Source: Lactarius indigo (taxonomy: Eukaryota > Basidiomycota > Agaricomycetes > Russulales > Russulaceae). From it: a stretch of DNA of 64,000 bases. Under the pieces are notes generated by a model that ran no database searches, was not told the DNA's origin, and worked only from the letters and a program-made list of their open reading frames with translations. The stretch lies in contig JAFKAC010000090.1 of NCBI GenBank assembly GCA_025766275.1, positions 173,042 through 237,041 of the forward strand, in the 5' to 3' direction. This document shows positions 25,350 through 37,699 of this stretch, one piece after another. Every line of letters starts with the position of its first letter. The stretch's first letter is position 1. The position numbers and the translations under genes are program-made.

Positions 25350-26817
25350 TCTTTAGTGGCAATCAATTATATTCGCTAGTAGAATCCACGAAATGTTGCC
25401 CTGGATGTTGTCATGTCTCAGATCGTGACGCCCTCGCGTTAACAGCAATTGGGAAAATTGGGAAGAGAGAAGGGTTGAGGCCCCACCATGGCACAGCCTG
25501 GGCTAGCGGGGTACGGTGCGTTTTGATGCGCCGAGCGTTACCGCAGCACTGGCGGCTATCTTGGCCAACCTTGTAGCCAACACGCACATCCAAGTGTTAA
25601 CGTTACCCAGCATCGTTCAGATCCCGAAAGTGTGAGAAGGGGTCTGGAATGATTCCGCCCCTCTCGTAGGTTTGCGGGACCGTGGCGAGGGTTATTAGTG
25701 CGTTGCGAGAAACACCCCGGGCTCAATGTCTTGGAGAAACACGAGCACAGCCCCGGCCAAGCGGCCAAGTCGATCTCGACTACTAACAACTTAAACACGA
25801 GTCCAACGCACCATAGTCCGGGGCTCTCTTCCCATCGATCCATACTGTAACATCATGTATGTTATCTTATATGGTATGTTATCGGCGATAGGTTTCGCCG
25901 CGGAGATAACCCTGCAAGCTGCGCAACCAGGGCCTGACTATCATCTTCAAGTCCAGAACCAAAAATACTACAGCAGATTTCAATACAGTTGTCATGTTTC
26001 GACCACTTTAGGTGTATAGGCGGTGTTTGAATGGGCACCTTGGTGACCATGCCGAATTTCTTTCCCACAAAAATTAATCGTAGTAATTAATAAATAAAAT
26101 TTTATATTTTACTTATTGGTTTTGAAAATCATTTGTCATCGGCTGGCGTAGTGAAGCTGAAGTACTATGCTATGACGACCTCGGTCTGTGCGGGCAACGC
26201 GTTGATTTCGGTGACACACAGGAAAAAAGTTTTATATTATTACAGTACAGTACAGTAAAGAGCCCGGTTGTCAACAAGAGGACTCTGGGCGGGGATTCGT
26301 AGATGAACTCGCACAATGAGATCCAGGAGTGTCGTCAAAAGCCGAAATACCAATGAATTCTCCAAATACGTCGTTCCCAAGTGGGTGTGGTAATGTTGGC
26401 GGAAGATCGAAATGGAAGGACAATGCCATGGCAGCGACCCAGGGAGGGAGGGTTGAAAGCGAGTACGGCGTGCAGCGCAGCACCACTGCATGAAACTTGA
26501 AGGACTTGCTCAGGCTGTTGAGGTCGCGCATATATCCCGGACAAGCACTCAGTCAGCCTTGGAATACATGACTCGAACAAGAGGTGGTCTCACCGTGATA
26601 CAACATAGTACATCTTCCGGCGTACGCATCACTCCGCTTGTGTTGTCAGCGCAGCTCATTTATGGCGACGGTGTTTGGCATGGGGCGCCGGCAGGTAGTG
26701 AGGGGAAGAGAGGGGGACGCGACTCAACGGCGCGACACGAAAGACAACCCCTGAAAAGTGCAGGGCATAAATAGCCAGCATTGGCACCAAAAGTGTCAAA
26801 GACATACCTCAACGACA
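25350..26817. other. Intergenic; AT-rich patch and CATAAATA box
   Basis: An AT-rich stretch lies at about 26075-26125. A TACAGTACAGTACAGTA tract lies at about 26241-26257. A TATA-like CATAAATA sits at 26765-26772, about 45 bp upstream of the next gene's ATG. No gene seen. Confidence 0.4.
26765..26772 (+). promoter_or_regulatory. TATA-like box
   Basis: CATAAATA about 45 bp upstream of the ATG at 26818, followed by a CA-rich leader ending ACGACAATG. Confidence 0.35.
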
Positions 26818-28864
26818 ATGTCCCTCCCTACTCCTACTCCCGAGACGTCAGCAAACAGTCAGCAACAATCCCGTGTGCGCAAGGTCACTCTGCGCTTGCC
26901 GCAGCCACCCGTTCCAGAGACACCTGCGGCAATCCCTACACTGCCGCCGCCGCCACCTGAAGGCTATTTCCCACCTCAGACTCCTCCAGTGCCAGTGCCG
27001 CCTCCGCATCTGCCGCCAATGGGAGGTCCTCCAAGTCAATTCAGTGGTCAGTACAACCCAGCCGGTCCGGCTATGAACGCACCACCAACCCATGCGCATC
27101 CATATGGCGCAATGCCATACCCTCCGGTGTACCCACCAGTCCCGCAGCACTCTCAATACGCACCCTTCCAGCCTTGGGGTTATACTCAATACCCCATGGG
27201 ACCTCCGCCAGTATTTGCGCCGGGTCCGTTCTTTGAGTACCCGTTAGCCACCCAACGCGCCACTGCTGGTGACGAGGACCCACCTGCAAATAGGGCGCGA
27301 AGTGATGGGGGTGCGGGTGTGAATCACGCTGCCCCGCCATCGACTGTAGGTGCCCGGCCGGGCAGGCTCTACCCCAACAAAGAAGTCAGTAATGGAGGTG
27401 AGCGTCACGTACCTTTGCGCCGAGAAGTTAGTTGTTGACTGCATGAAGTTTGGCGATTCCAGGCCGAGGTGGTCAACGACCACATCAAGTACACGTTCTC
27501 CGTGCAGACTGACATGAAGTGGTCAGATTTCCGTGAGGAGGTATGCCGTCACCTCAATGGGCCTCATAGCGAGGTGCGCCTTGTGTTTCGAATCAGCGGA
27601 GAAGGAGGCGCATGGACGGGCCTCGGGTCCGAGTATGACTGGGCCGACACAATTGCCCGGCTGATCGAAAAAATACGTTCGGCATGGACGCGTGCAGTGT
27701 CAATGGAAGTGAAAGACATAGTGAGTCACATGGCATGGAATGAAGATATACCACTGACCTCGCACACCCGCAGCATGAGTCTACACGCACGAAGGCACAG
27801 AGCTCCAAGGGGAAGGGGAAGGGGAAAGAGAAACGTCGTCGCGAAGACGACATTCCCCCTGCGTTGAGTCCGGACATGGCACGGCAGCTGGATTGCCTCA
27901 TCAAATTGCAGCAACACCTCGCGTGCGACAAGCACTCCAGGCCTGGCAAAAAAACATACTGCCGGGTCACGAGTTCAGGAGAGGACACCAGCAGAGGGCA
28001 CAAGGAGTTGACCCACGAGGAGATGACGTTGTGGGCGAAACATATGGTAAGTAGCGTGAAATCGAGCTGACGCAACGAGAAACTCACCGATTTTCCTAGT
28101 CGCTTGGCAAAACAACAAAGCATATCCCACCGAAAGTACAGAAGTACGACTATCCACCAGCGAAAAAACCTCGGGCCGCTCATACAACGTCCGACGTGCA
28201 TGTATCGGTCAACATCACACCCACACCAGGAAGGAACCCCACAGTACAAGCAACGCACCAAGGGTCGCCGACACCTACTCCAGGTCCATCACGTCTTGCT
28301 CGGATCAGCGATAGCCACCCACCATCCAGCGTTGCGGGGCCCAGTACGCTACGACGCACACAAGGTCCGCGGCCCTCGCGCTTTTTGGTCCTTCTTGACT
28401 GCCTTGCGGAATTGAGGGTGCCGACGGTGATGGAACTGCTAGTGCTCATGGACGAATACATGCCAGCCATCGGCCTGAATTACGTCGACCTAGAGGAAGA
28501 GTTTGTCGACCTCGGTATTATCGACTCAGTGGACTTGTACTCACTACCAGTCGAACTGCTTGCGACATTCGGGGATCTTGGCCGCGATCTCGCCCACAGT
28601 CTCCACCAGTTTTGCGAAAATCTTTTCATCCCTCTCGGTTTGCTGGAGACGGGGGGCCGTGACGCTACTGAAGATAACTCACTTTCTGAACAGGAGAAGG
28701 CGCTGCAAGACCTGGAGCAGAGGGCCCCGAGGCCACTTGAAAAGGTGAAAGAGGTGATTGAGGTTTCAGACGAGGAGACGTTGGTGGATGGTGTCGAGTC
28801 AGATGAGGATGAAGATGGAGACGGTGACAGGCGGTCGTACAGGGCAACGTCGTACGAAGTGTGA
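26818..28864 (+). CDS. Proline-rich protein of unknown function
   Basis: Four exons (26818-27384, 27463-27720, 27774-28046, 28100-28864), all junctions phase 0 with GT..AG, 620 aa. Residues 1-190 are Pro/Gln/Tyr-rich (PPPPPEGYFPPQTPPVPVP), likely disordered. Exon 2 encodes a compact domain (HIKYTFSVQTDMKWSDFREE, then RLVFRISGEGGAW) that looks ubiquitin/PB1-like. Exon 3 has a Lys/Arg-rich, nuclear-signal-like run (GKGKGKEKRRRE) and Cys/His residues. Exon 4 contains a SAM-like helical stretch (LRVPTVMELLVLMDEYMP, then DLGIIDSVDLYSLPVELL) and an acidic, Glu/Asp-rich end. Similar predicted proteins recur in agaricomycete genomes as I recall; the function is unknown. It lies 210 bp from a Tc1 transposase in convergent orientation. 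Confidence 0.72.
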
Positions 28865-29074
28865 GAAGATTTGTCAGCTATCCCACGGCCATACCCCAGC
28901 CAGAGCGTACAACTTGTAGAACGCAGTCGGTAGCTTTCCCTCAACTTTTGGGGTTTGACGCACCCGTACTGTGATACATAGGCTATTCAATTCAATGTTT
29001 TCTTTGTTCTCCAATCTGAGTGACCGCCCGCAGTCATATTTTCACGCGCGCACAAGTAGGTACATAAAAAAAAA

Positions 29075-30132
29075 CTACGGGAGTTGGTACCCACAGTGGG
29101 CATACCAGCCCTTTGCATCGTCTGCCGTGACAGAGTGGACAGCCTCCCAGAATGCGTCGTAGACATTGCCATTTCCGGACTCAAGATCCGCATTGACGCG
29201 AGCGCGATTTGCGCGCAACCAGGCCTTGATGGATGAGAATGCCAACTCGATCGGGTTGAAATCCGGCGAATACGCGGGGAGGTAAACGAGGCGCGCGCCA
29301 CGTCCCTCAACCAGCTCACGAATACCGGGTACCTTGTGTATCGCCGCGTTGTCGACAACGAGGACCGAATTGGGCATCGGCCACTCGTTCATGTGTGGAA
29401 GGAGGCCTTCGACAAACTGCCGAAAAATGTCGCCGGTAATGGCGTTCTCGACAACCTCAAGGTGTAGAATTCCATCCAGTGAGATAGCAGGTAGGATTGA
29501 GTATTTGGTGCCGCGAAGTAAAAACTCAAAACGGCAAGCGCGCTCGCCGCGAATGGACCACGCATATGGCCTCCTCAAAGTGAGTCGATTGAAATGGCTC
29601 TCGTCCGCGAAGACGAGCTGTTCGGGGCGGAAATGGGCAGCGATTAGTTCCATGTACTCCCTGCGGTCTTGCTCGTTACGTTCAAGAGCACGGCGTGTGA
29701 CCTATCGTCGACGTCATAAGAATCCGGACTGTAGCCAATGGATGAAGACGTACCATTTTCATTGTGTACCCCTCCCTTTGGAGGGAACGCAGAACTGTTG
29801 GGAGCGACACCTCGACGCCGCATACTTCCTGCAGCTCCACCTGCAGCTCCATGAGCGACATATTGGGCTGGCGGTCAACAGTGTCGCAGAGGAGCTGTGA
29901 CAGTAAGACAATGTTCATGGCCGATGTGTTGTAGACGTACCTTCACTTGAATAGCAGTGAGAACGCGCGGCCGACCATTGTCGATTGGTGGTGGGAGAGA
30001 CAAGTTCCCCGTCTGGCGATAGGTGCTGCGGAACCTCTTGAGCGACCGCACACTGATCCCAGTGAGTTGACTAATTTCCAGGGTCACGCAATCCCTGAAG
30101 GGACATCGATAAAGCCAACTCTCTGCGGTCAT
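29075..30132 (-). mobile_element. Tc1/mariner DD34E transposase (DDE_3 type)
   Basis: Three exons: 30132-29941, 29894-29754 and 29701-29075. Introns are 46 and 52 nt, both phase 0, with GTACGT donors. The product is 319 aa. Residues 15-110 form a bipartite helix-turn-helix region (LEISQLTGISVRSLKRF; NGRPRVLTAIQVKLLCDTVD). The catalytic triad is visible as FADESHFN, VVDNAAIH and SPDFNPIE, with 34 residues between the second Asp and the Glu, hence DD34E. The reading frame is intact, so it may be recently active. An in-frame extension up to 30297 exists, but the family normally starts shortly before the HTH. I could not find terminal inverted repeats by eye. Confidence 0.85.
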
Positions 30133-30789
30133 CAGAGTACCGGCGAACCATTGTTGGAGGTTTGGAAAGGATAGTAGAAGGGTGTAAAGGTCGTGCTGCA
30201 CGCCGACACGGAGTACAGTAGCACAGTGCCGAGCATAGCAACGAAGATAACTATTCCACAACCCTATTTTTTCAATATACCTATTTAATAACCCCAATTA
30301 TGTATGATAACATAATTTATCGAGAATTTCCCAGTCTACTTAACTATGAACCCTGCTCTTGAGTTTTGGAAGTCCGTATGATCACTAATTTTTGGGCATG
30401 ACAACTGTATTGAAATCTGCTGTAAAGAGAGAAAAAGGTATGCTGAAGGAGCTCGGGAAAGTAGGACTAACATAATGCACAATAGAGTAAACTACTAACC
30501 TCGGCCAGTTTGGGAGAAAAGGTTGAGGCATCGCTGTTAGAACCACGAAGTGTAAGTGAGAATAAAAATCTCTGAGATAAAGTTTCGATAAAATCGAGAA
30601 CCATTCGAAACTCGGAACCGCGGTCGAGCAACTGAGCTCAGGTTCGACTCCAGCAGAATGTTGCCGATCCGGCCGGCCCAGTGCTTACACATGTGTTTCT
30701 GGTCAACGCCGGACAACTCTAAGGGCGTTACGTTCAGCGACGATCGATCTACAGTATATCTGAAGAGAGTCAGCGGCATGTACCAGTGG
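30133..30789. other. Intergenic between two transposons
   Basis: AT-rich near 30270-30320. GGTTCGACTCC at about 30642 resembles a Pol III B box but has no A box at the right distance. No gene seen. Confidence 0.4.
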
Positions 30790-30797
30790 CCGAAGGG
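30790..30797. repeat. 8-bp target-site duplication, left
   Basis: CCGAAGGG directly abutting the left terminus; an identical copy lies at 37734-37741. Confidence 0.88.
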
Positions 30798-30820
30798 CAA
30801 GGGGGTTGCGGGACCGGAAT
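30798..30820 (+). repeat. Left terminal inverted repeat (23 bp)
   Basis: Begins CAAGGGGGTTGCGGG and ends ACCGGAAT. It is a perfect inverted match to 37711-37733; similarity stops abruptly inside (TTTTGAT versus CCCGAAC). Confidence 0.92.
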
Positions 30821-30864
30821 TTTTGATATCCGGTCAGATTTTGTCTTTTAGGGGCTTTCCGACC

Positions 30865-30884
30865 CCTCCCCCCCCCCCCCCCCT
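30865..30884 (+). repeat. Poly-C tract near the left end of the transposon
   Basis: CCCCTCC followed by a C run of about 17. It sits about 45 bp inside the left inverted repeat and only about 60 bp from the transposase stop. Confidence 0.8.
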
Positions 30885-30941
30885 TCCAAATATGGTAGGT
30901 TTAACTCACGTTACTAATATATTTAAGTCACATGATACAAA

Positions 30942-33900
30942 CTACACTCGACGCCGTCGACTTGTACTACCCGTGCAGCTGTCACAAGCCCAATTCTTGG
31001 GTGAAAACTCATAATCCATACACGTTTGGTGGAACTAGTCAGTGTGAGAGCAGGAAAGAATCATAAATGGCACAGAAAATAAGGAAGAGCGAGAAGAACG
31101 CACCCAGACTGTCTCGCACCCTGGAACTCGACACTTCATCACATTCACCCCTGCGCCGTGATGAACAGCACACGTAGATAGCTTACTCACAGAGGGACAA
31201 AGTGTTCTGTGGTGAGACAAGCTGGGTGGCTGGAAGCAGCAACAGGAAAGTCTAGCAAGGTAAAGCAAGGTGTCTGGCACACAGCAGTGAGGAACTGATC
31301 TTACATTGGAGAAGAGGGAACATACCTGGCACACAGCAGTGAGGAACTGATGTGGACCAGGAGCGTACAAGCATACTACTTATACTATACAGGAGAGTGA
31401 CACTAGTACAAGAGAAGTAACATAGGGTCACAGAGTACAAGAGACGTTGTTCTACATGTGGGACAAAAGAGTGTGCTAATGGAGAACAAGGAGCGCAAAA
31501 CAAAGAGAGTCCAGAAGTAAATGACATCATAATGATATCATGATAAAGATAGAACAAAGGGAAGTACAAAGGCATTGAATACAACGCAGAGTCTGGATCT
31601 ATGATATCATAAGGTACAGTGATGTCATACATGACGCAATGATAAGCGCTAGATTGTACAGATCAAATGTGAGTAATCTACAAGTCCAATTAATCTAATC
31701 TAAAGCAGTCCATGCTGCAAGTCCGGTCCGTACGAGCCGCTAAGTGCGCAAGGGTCACTTATCAACACGCCGATCTCAGAGTCGGTAATTGTGACACCGC
31801 ACGTACACATGTTCAAACTAAGAACATTCGCTTTTCTTAACCGCCGTCCTCGAGTGCTGACAGGCAATTCAGGTAATGTGCAAATCGGAGAAAGACTCGG
31901 CGGCCCCGGATGAGGTGATAGGGGCCCAGGAACCAAGGTGGGAATGGCCAGCAGCGTGCCCTGCAGCGCAGTCAATTCGGAAGGTTGCGCAATCGTATCT
32001 GAAGGCTGCGTGCTTGGTCGCATGTTTGATTCGAGGGCCTGCACTTGGGCCCGCGTAGGTGATTCTGGGCTCGGGGTTGTGATGGTAGATTCGAAGGCGG
32101 ATGTGGTCGATTCATTGGGTGCGTTTAATCCACGGAGATCAAGACGGAGATGCGCAGTTTGGTGCGCAGTCGATGGGGCAGGTGTAGGGCGCGGGGATAG
32201 AGATGCGTATGGGTACCAAGTCGGAGATGATGGGGGAGCTATCAAATAAGGATCAGAATCTCTGTCTCATGAACGAAATAGGGACGTACCCGGTTCGTTC
32301 TCGTCATCGTCACCATCACTGTCATTGTCCCTATCGCCGTCGCCGTCACTATCGCCATCGCCATCATTTTTGTCATCGTTGAACTCCTGCTCTGAGTCTT
32401 GCTCCATCGCGTCTTCCTGAGAATGGCCAGAGTTGCCATGGATGTCGACATTGTGCGTACCAGGGCCTTCCTCTTGATTGTCCTGGTTGCCTGCATCTGA
32501 GCTGGTTATGGCGGTAACTTATTCAGAGAGCAAATCCTCGGAATATATTGGACTCACTGAAGATAAAGCCTAGCGCGGTGTGCTTCCGAAATGGCAAGTG
32601 ATGGTTTGTTCTTTGGCCTTATTTTGCGGTATCTTTGGGCCTTATCCCGCGAATTCCAGACTTTTCGCATACCGTCCTTCTCGGATTGTGACAGGCAGAC
32701 CGTGATGGGGAAGTCGTCTGGAGATTGGATTCGATGTCGATCGCGAAAGTGTGCATGGAGACTGTATGTCCATACAGCAGGACTACCATCGGGACAATGG
32801 GGACAGACGATTGGAACGTTCGAGCAAGGAGATGCCTCGGAGGAAGTGGAGGCAGTAGCATAGTTGAAATGTACCATATTTGCGCATTTTGACTTCTTGC
32901 GGTCCACCGAGACGCTTCCAGCAGTTCCGCGGCCCTTCCTCAAATAGATCTGGCACATCGGAGCAGGGCGAAGACATAAGCCACAGAGCTCTTCAGAATT
33001 ATCAAGCATACTATCGTGCAGTATGTGTGCGCCCATGTGTTCGAGGACGCGTTGTCCGTTCTTCCAGTTCACGATCGACCCACATCCGAGTCTTGGGCAG
33101 CCCTGGCTGTTTATGTCCATGGAGTTGGACAGTTTTTCGTCGCACACAAAGCATGCTAACCCTAAACAAGGTCATTATATGAGAGTATGTAGCATATGGT
33201 CCTAACGTACCTTTGAAGCGATAAGGAAAAAATTCAGTGTGTCTCACCACCGGCAAGCTTCGGTAGTCCTGCGGCTGAAGGTCTTGAAACAGGCTACAGG
33301 AAAGGGTTACCAAAAAGCTGCCTTCGAAGAGAAAAGTTGGCTTTCCCGGGCTCAGAACTGAAACCGTGGGATTCAGCGCGTGGACATGTCGACCGTCAAT
33401 GCTCTCGCAAGTGGCCTCCATTCGCATGGACCAACACCAGTCGTGTACGCGCGTCGGGTCATCTTCGATGGTCGCAGGAACAAGGCGCAAGATCTGGCAG
33501 TCTACCTTGGCAGTTGGATCAGCGAGAAGGTGGACGGCCAACTCATTGAGATTGGTTTGGGACGCAAACTGAAGTCGGTTGACTTGGGCTACAGCGAGGA
33601 CAACGAGTGCATCACATCTGACCAGTACGGCGACTGGGTTGCCAATGCGAAGAGAAGGGCCCACAGTTTCGGTATCACCAGTCGTAGTTGAGCCAGGCCA
33701 GGGGTCAGACTCAGATGTGGAAGCGGTTGGGCCAAAGCATGGTATATTTTGTACGCGCCTTAACCGATCTGTTGATGATCGAGCACTACGATAGGCCATT
33801 CGATAGCGGAGAGCCTTGGCCTTCGAGGTTTTACGGCCCTCCACAGTGATTGCAGAGTCAACATTATTTCTTGGCATCTCTTTGGCAATCGCGTCCTCCA

Positions 33901-36900
33901 AGTCCCCATCGTGTGTATAAGGAAGAGCCGTTTGAACGTTGTTCACACCTTGCACGGTGTCGGAAGGCGTATACGCAGGACCCTCAGGAGTGACCACGGG
34001 AGCGAAGTCATCGTCTTCGCTGTCATGTTCTTGGTTGCGTTGGTTTACAAGGAGAGTACCTAGTGGAGATAGGATGTCGATGTTAGGGTCACCCTCTGCC
34101 CAAAGCTGCTCAAAGACGTGTCCAGCGTCGGGTATACATGCGATAGCCTCTTGAGATCCCAAGAACCAACAAGAATGGAGGTTGACCCTTGCGACAGAAG
34201 GATCGCCACGCCAGTCCTTTGGGCTGATGTGATCAAACCTTGAGGTAATTTCTCCGGCTTGAGCATCTCTGGTGATACAGGGTAATGCGAGACGACGAGT
34301 GCCAAGGTCCCACTCCGGGTGTTCTGCAAGAATCAGAGCGACTTCCGTTAGACCTGAGGCCCGACTACCAAGTTGTAGGACATCGACGTTTGTGTCTGTA
34401 CCGACAGCAGTCCGAATTAAACCGAAGAAAGTTTCCAGGCGATCAGTCCCCAGCAGAATTGGGTAGAATTTACCATGCGGATTGTCGACTTTGGCTTTCG
34501 CGACGCAGTAGAATACATTTTTGATCATGATCATGATATCCACGTAAGATTGCGTTGGCATGAACTGGGTCCGAGCAGAACAGTCCCTGTAGAGGAAAAA
34601 GGCCATATGCGCAGCTGCGCTCAAGTGGATCAATTGCTGGTCAAGATCGAGGTCGACACAGACATAGGGCATCATCAGGTGATGAGCAAACTGTCCGTAT
34701 ACATTGAGTGCCTCTCGCGCGCAAGCAAAGGATGGGCTAGAGTCAGCTGGTGGTGGAGGAAGTGACCATATCTCCTTGAGGAGAGAGTACGCAAGGACGA
34801 CGTCCTGCTTGTCGTTGGGATTGAGGAGAGACCGGAGTCGATGAGGGGGAACGCCGTGTGACTCGAGATGTGTCCGAAGTATTGCAGGAGTGACACAAAA
34901 GCCTTGAACTAAGATACCTTTCTGGCGCATGAGGAGGTTCCGTTGACGCTTGAATACGTGTTTGAAGTCCTTGTCGGCTGTGAGATCGTCTGGGCCAACA
35001 AGATAGTTCATGAGCTTCAGTGAGAATAGTTGCCCGTAAATAGGTGAACTTGCAGACAACTGGGAATTCATTGTCAGTATGACAAGCGCATCTCCACGCT
35101 TTGCTTCGCCATCGGAGGCGATGCAGACGGTGCGATAAACATGGTCCTTTCGCACATTTGTGTTTCCTACTGCGTTGAGAATCGACTGTATGACGCGCGC
35201 ATGGTGTAGGCCTGTCTCTCTCTTGCAAGTACCTGAAAACATAATGGGACGCACGGCGTATTCACGGGGTAGCTCAGAGAGTGCACCAATCCCTGCAACA
35301 GTAGCCTCGCACGCAAGATGGACCCTGTTATCATCGATCGCGTCACAGAGAATGTCGAGTTCTCTTTCGGAAGTGAATTCAAGGGGGATATTGTGGCCAT
35401 GTTCACGACAGATTCCGAGAAATTTGTTTGTCGAGTCGTCCCAGCGAACGCGTTGTTCGATAGCAAGTTCGTCGAGCATTATAACTTGATGTACAAGCCT
35501 GCCAGAGCATGCGCCAGAGTCCAGATTGTCGCCAATGCCAGCCAGGCCAGAGTGACACGATATAATATTCTCCTCAATCTCGGAGACCGCTGGCACAGAT
35601 GGGGACATGATAAGGGGTCGCAAAACTGTATTATGTCGGATGGTAGAGATGCTTGGCAAGGACAAGGAGCGATGGGCAAACTCCGCCACACGTGCTCCGC
35701 CCAATCGGAGCATCACAATTGAACGCATCAGGTCTTCGTTCGAGTAACCTTTCGGCTGGTACAACTTCTCTGCTGCGCGTTCATACTGCTGGATCAAAGT
35801 CTTGATCCCGGTTCTGTGCTTGAGCCCTGCCTGTACCAGGGACGCTACACGATCGACTCGCCCACTTGCGATGGCCATGATCCATTGTTTGTGGTCGTCA
35901 AGGGCGGTGGCTTTCCCCAACAACTTTCGGCTTGCATTCAATTTGGTTAATCGCAACTGTCGCACTTGTCCAGTTTTACGCCGAGCCACTTCAACAAGGC
36001 CCCCAACTCCATGGTAGACAAGTGGGGCATTCTCGTGGACCCCATGTCGGATTCGGTCCATGACGCTGATGTAGAGGGGTATAGAGGTGAGAGCCTGACA
36101 GTCTTCGCAAGCGCTTCCCTGGCTAATCGAGGGTTTGCGACATAGCTTCGCTTGGATGTAAAACTTATCCTTGGTCGAGCGGTAGTCCCAAGGTACGTTG
36201 CGTTCGCTGTGTAGACCGAAAGGATAGGAAATATGGTGATTTTTTCCGTGAGGGAACTCCACAAAAATGCCTTCACAACGAACTTCGCGGCGGCCTTCAA
36301 GACTTCCTTCAGCTCTCAAGACCTTCTTTGTTTTCTGCTCAGCACTGTGGGCACACGCATCAAAAGCGTGATCAGCAACATCGGAGCAAGCGTCTGATAC
36401 AATTTCAGGGACCAGGTCCGGGGTCTGATCGATTACTATCGGTGAGTCGACTGACCCACTTGCGGTGACGGGCATGGGCTTGGGCACAGTCTCGCATGTG
36501 GTCACAGGGAGTGATGTGGTTGCTTCACAGGCGGCAACACTCATGGCGGTGGTTTGGCAAGTAAACTGGGGTATGCCAGGGGGCGCATATCTAGTATATG
36601 GTGAGTTCCCACTTATAGGCTCATTCGTCCCACACTCACCGAGTATCTATCTCATGCAACAGACCCTCGATCTTTGGCTCAATCATTGCACCCTCAAGAC
36701 CGCGATGGAAGACGAAGAATTTGAAGAATTGGATGAAACCATCCAAACCGTATTCGCCACGATTGATCATTTCCTTCACATTTTCCCGCATCTCCAACTC
36801 TCCCCATCCAAACGCGGTCTTCAACATTGAGTTCAAGATGGCCCAGTCGTCCTCAACTTCGACCTCCATGCCTTGCTCTATGCTGACGACACAAGAGCGA

Positions 36901-37400
36901 GGATCGGCCGAGAAAAGACTAAGTTGGTGTGCCGGGGTTGCAAGAGGTACGTCATTGGGAATTCGTGTCGCAGCGGCTTCGAGTTTGCTCAGGAGCTCAA
37001 CCCCCTTTCGACAGGGGACCTTCCGAGCTTCTGCTTGAAGAGGTGCTCCTGTTTTCAGGGCCTGACGTGTTTCCGCCAGCGTGTCATTGTCATTGTGCTT
37101 GTACGTTTCGAGCATCGCCTCTTGGTTGTCGCTCAGTTCACTGAAGCTCCTTTCATTAGTGTGGATTAGCGGTGGAGCAACTACTGTTGGCGGATTCAAT
37201 GGGACTCTGGGCTTGAAGAACGCGCGGAGGTCGTGATTCGGCTGGTTAGCTTTGGGGGGTTTTTCAGGGGCCCTTTTCGGCCCCTTACTTTTGCTACTTT
37301 GTTTCTTCTGGCATGCCTTCGATGTGCGGTGGATGGCAAGGTTCTTCTTTCCACCAAAACCAACACGGACAGTTTCGTTACAGTCTGGGCAGATGAGCAC
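30942..37400 (-). CDS. P/THAP9-like transposase with BED-like and PHD fingers
   Basis: Spliced model: exons 37400-36640, 36590-33211, 33161-32558, 32501-32290, 32238-31769, a micro-exon near 31185-31215, 31150-31104 and 31034-30942; about 1,860 aa, frame consistent throughout. N-terminal Zn finger CPDC..AIHRTSKAC. Core motifs in P-element order: VIMLDELAIEQRVRWD, IASDGEAKRGDALVILT, DLTADKDFKHVFKRQRNLL, NPNDKQDVVLAYSLL and GTDRLETFFGLIRTAVG. The last resembles the LE..FFG.IR signature of P/THAP9. Then a Cys-rich region (ACFVC, CGLC, CPHC..HFRDRH), an Asp/Glu tail, and a C4HC3 PHD finger spread over four exons (CTCG; CRVPGC; WFHQTC; WACDSC). Stop TAG at 30942-30944. No in-frame ATG precedes the first finger, so the start is uncertain. 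Confidence 0.82.
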
Positions 37401-37456
37401 GCTGGTCGCGTGGAATTTAATTCCACTGCTGTTTGTGATTAGATTAGTCGGGCGTG

Positions 37457-37463
37457 TTTTATA
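37457..37463 (-). promoter_or_regulatory. TATA box of the transposase gene
   Basis: TATAAAA on the minus strand, about 60 bp upstream of the first zinc-finger codons and about 270 bp inside the right terminus. Confidence 0.45.
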
Positions 37464-37674
37464 TCCCTTACTTCAAGTCCTTACTTTTCAATTTCTCGCT
37501 TGTTTTCTTGGTTTGTTTCGGACATTTAGAGTGCGTCAAGAAACTGGTATTGAATGTCTATCTAAACCAAACCATTCCCCCGACGCCTTGAGGATCGTTT
37601 GAGGAGGTGTACACGGCGCCACAAGGCGGATCATTTCCTAATTAGGAAGGTCGGAATTTCTCGTTCAGCCACCG

Positions 37675-37699
37675 GCCCCCCCCCTCCCCCCCCCCCACC
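37675..37699 (+). repeat. Poly-C tract near the right end of the transposon
   Basis: Interrupted C run (C9-T-C11-A-CCC), about 12 bp inside the right inverted repeat, on the same strand as the left tract. Confidence 0.8.

Noticed and set aside
28920..30300. Possible TTGGGGTT inverted termini around the Tc1 transposase
   Set aside because: Only eight bases match (about 28951 and 30292) and no TA duplication is evident; likely chance.
30640..30652. GGTTCGACTCC as a tRNA B box
   Set aside because: No A box at the correct distance and no cloverleaf around it.
36545..36640. Two separate genes for the zinc-finger part and the transposase core
   Set aside because: A GTGAGT..CTAG intron of 49 nt (36591-36639) joins them in frame, so one gene is simpler.
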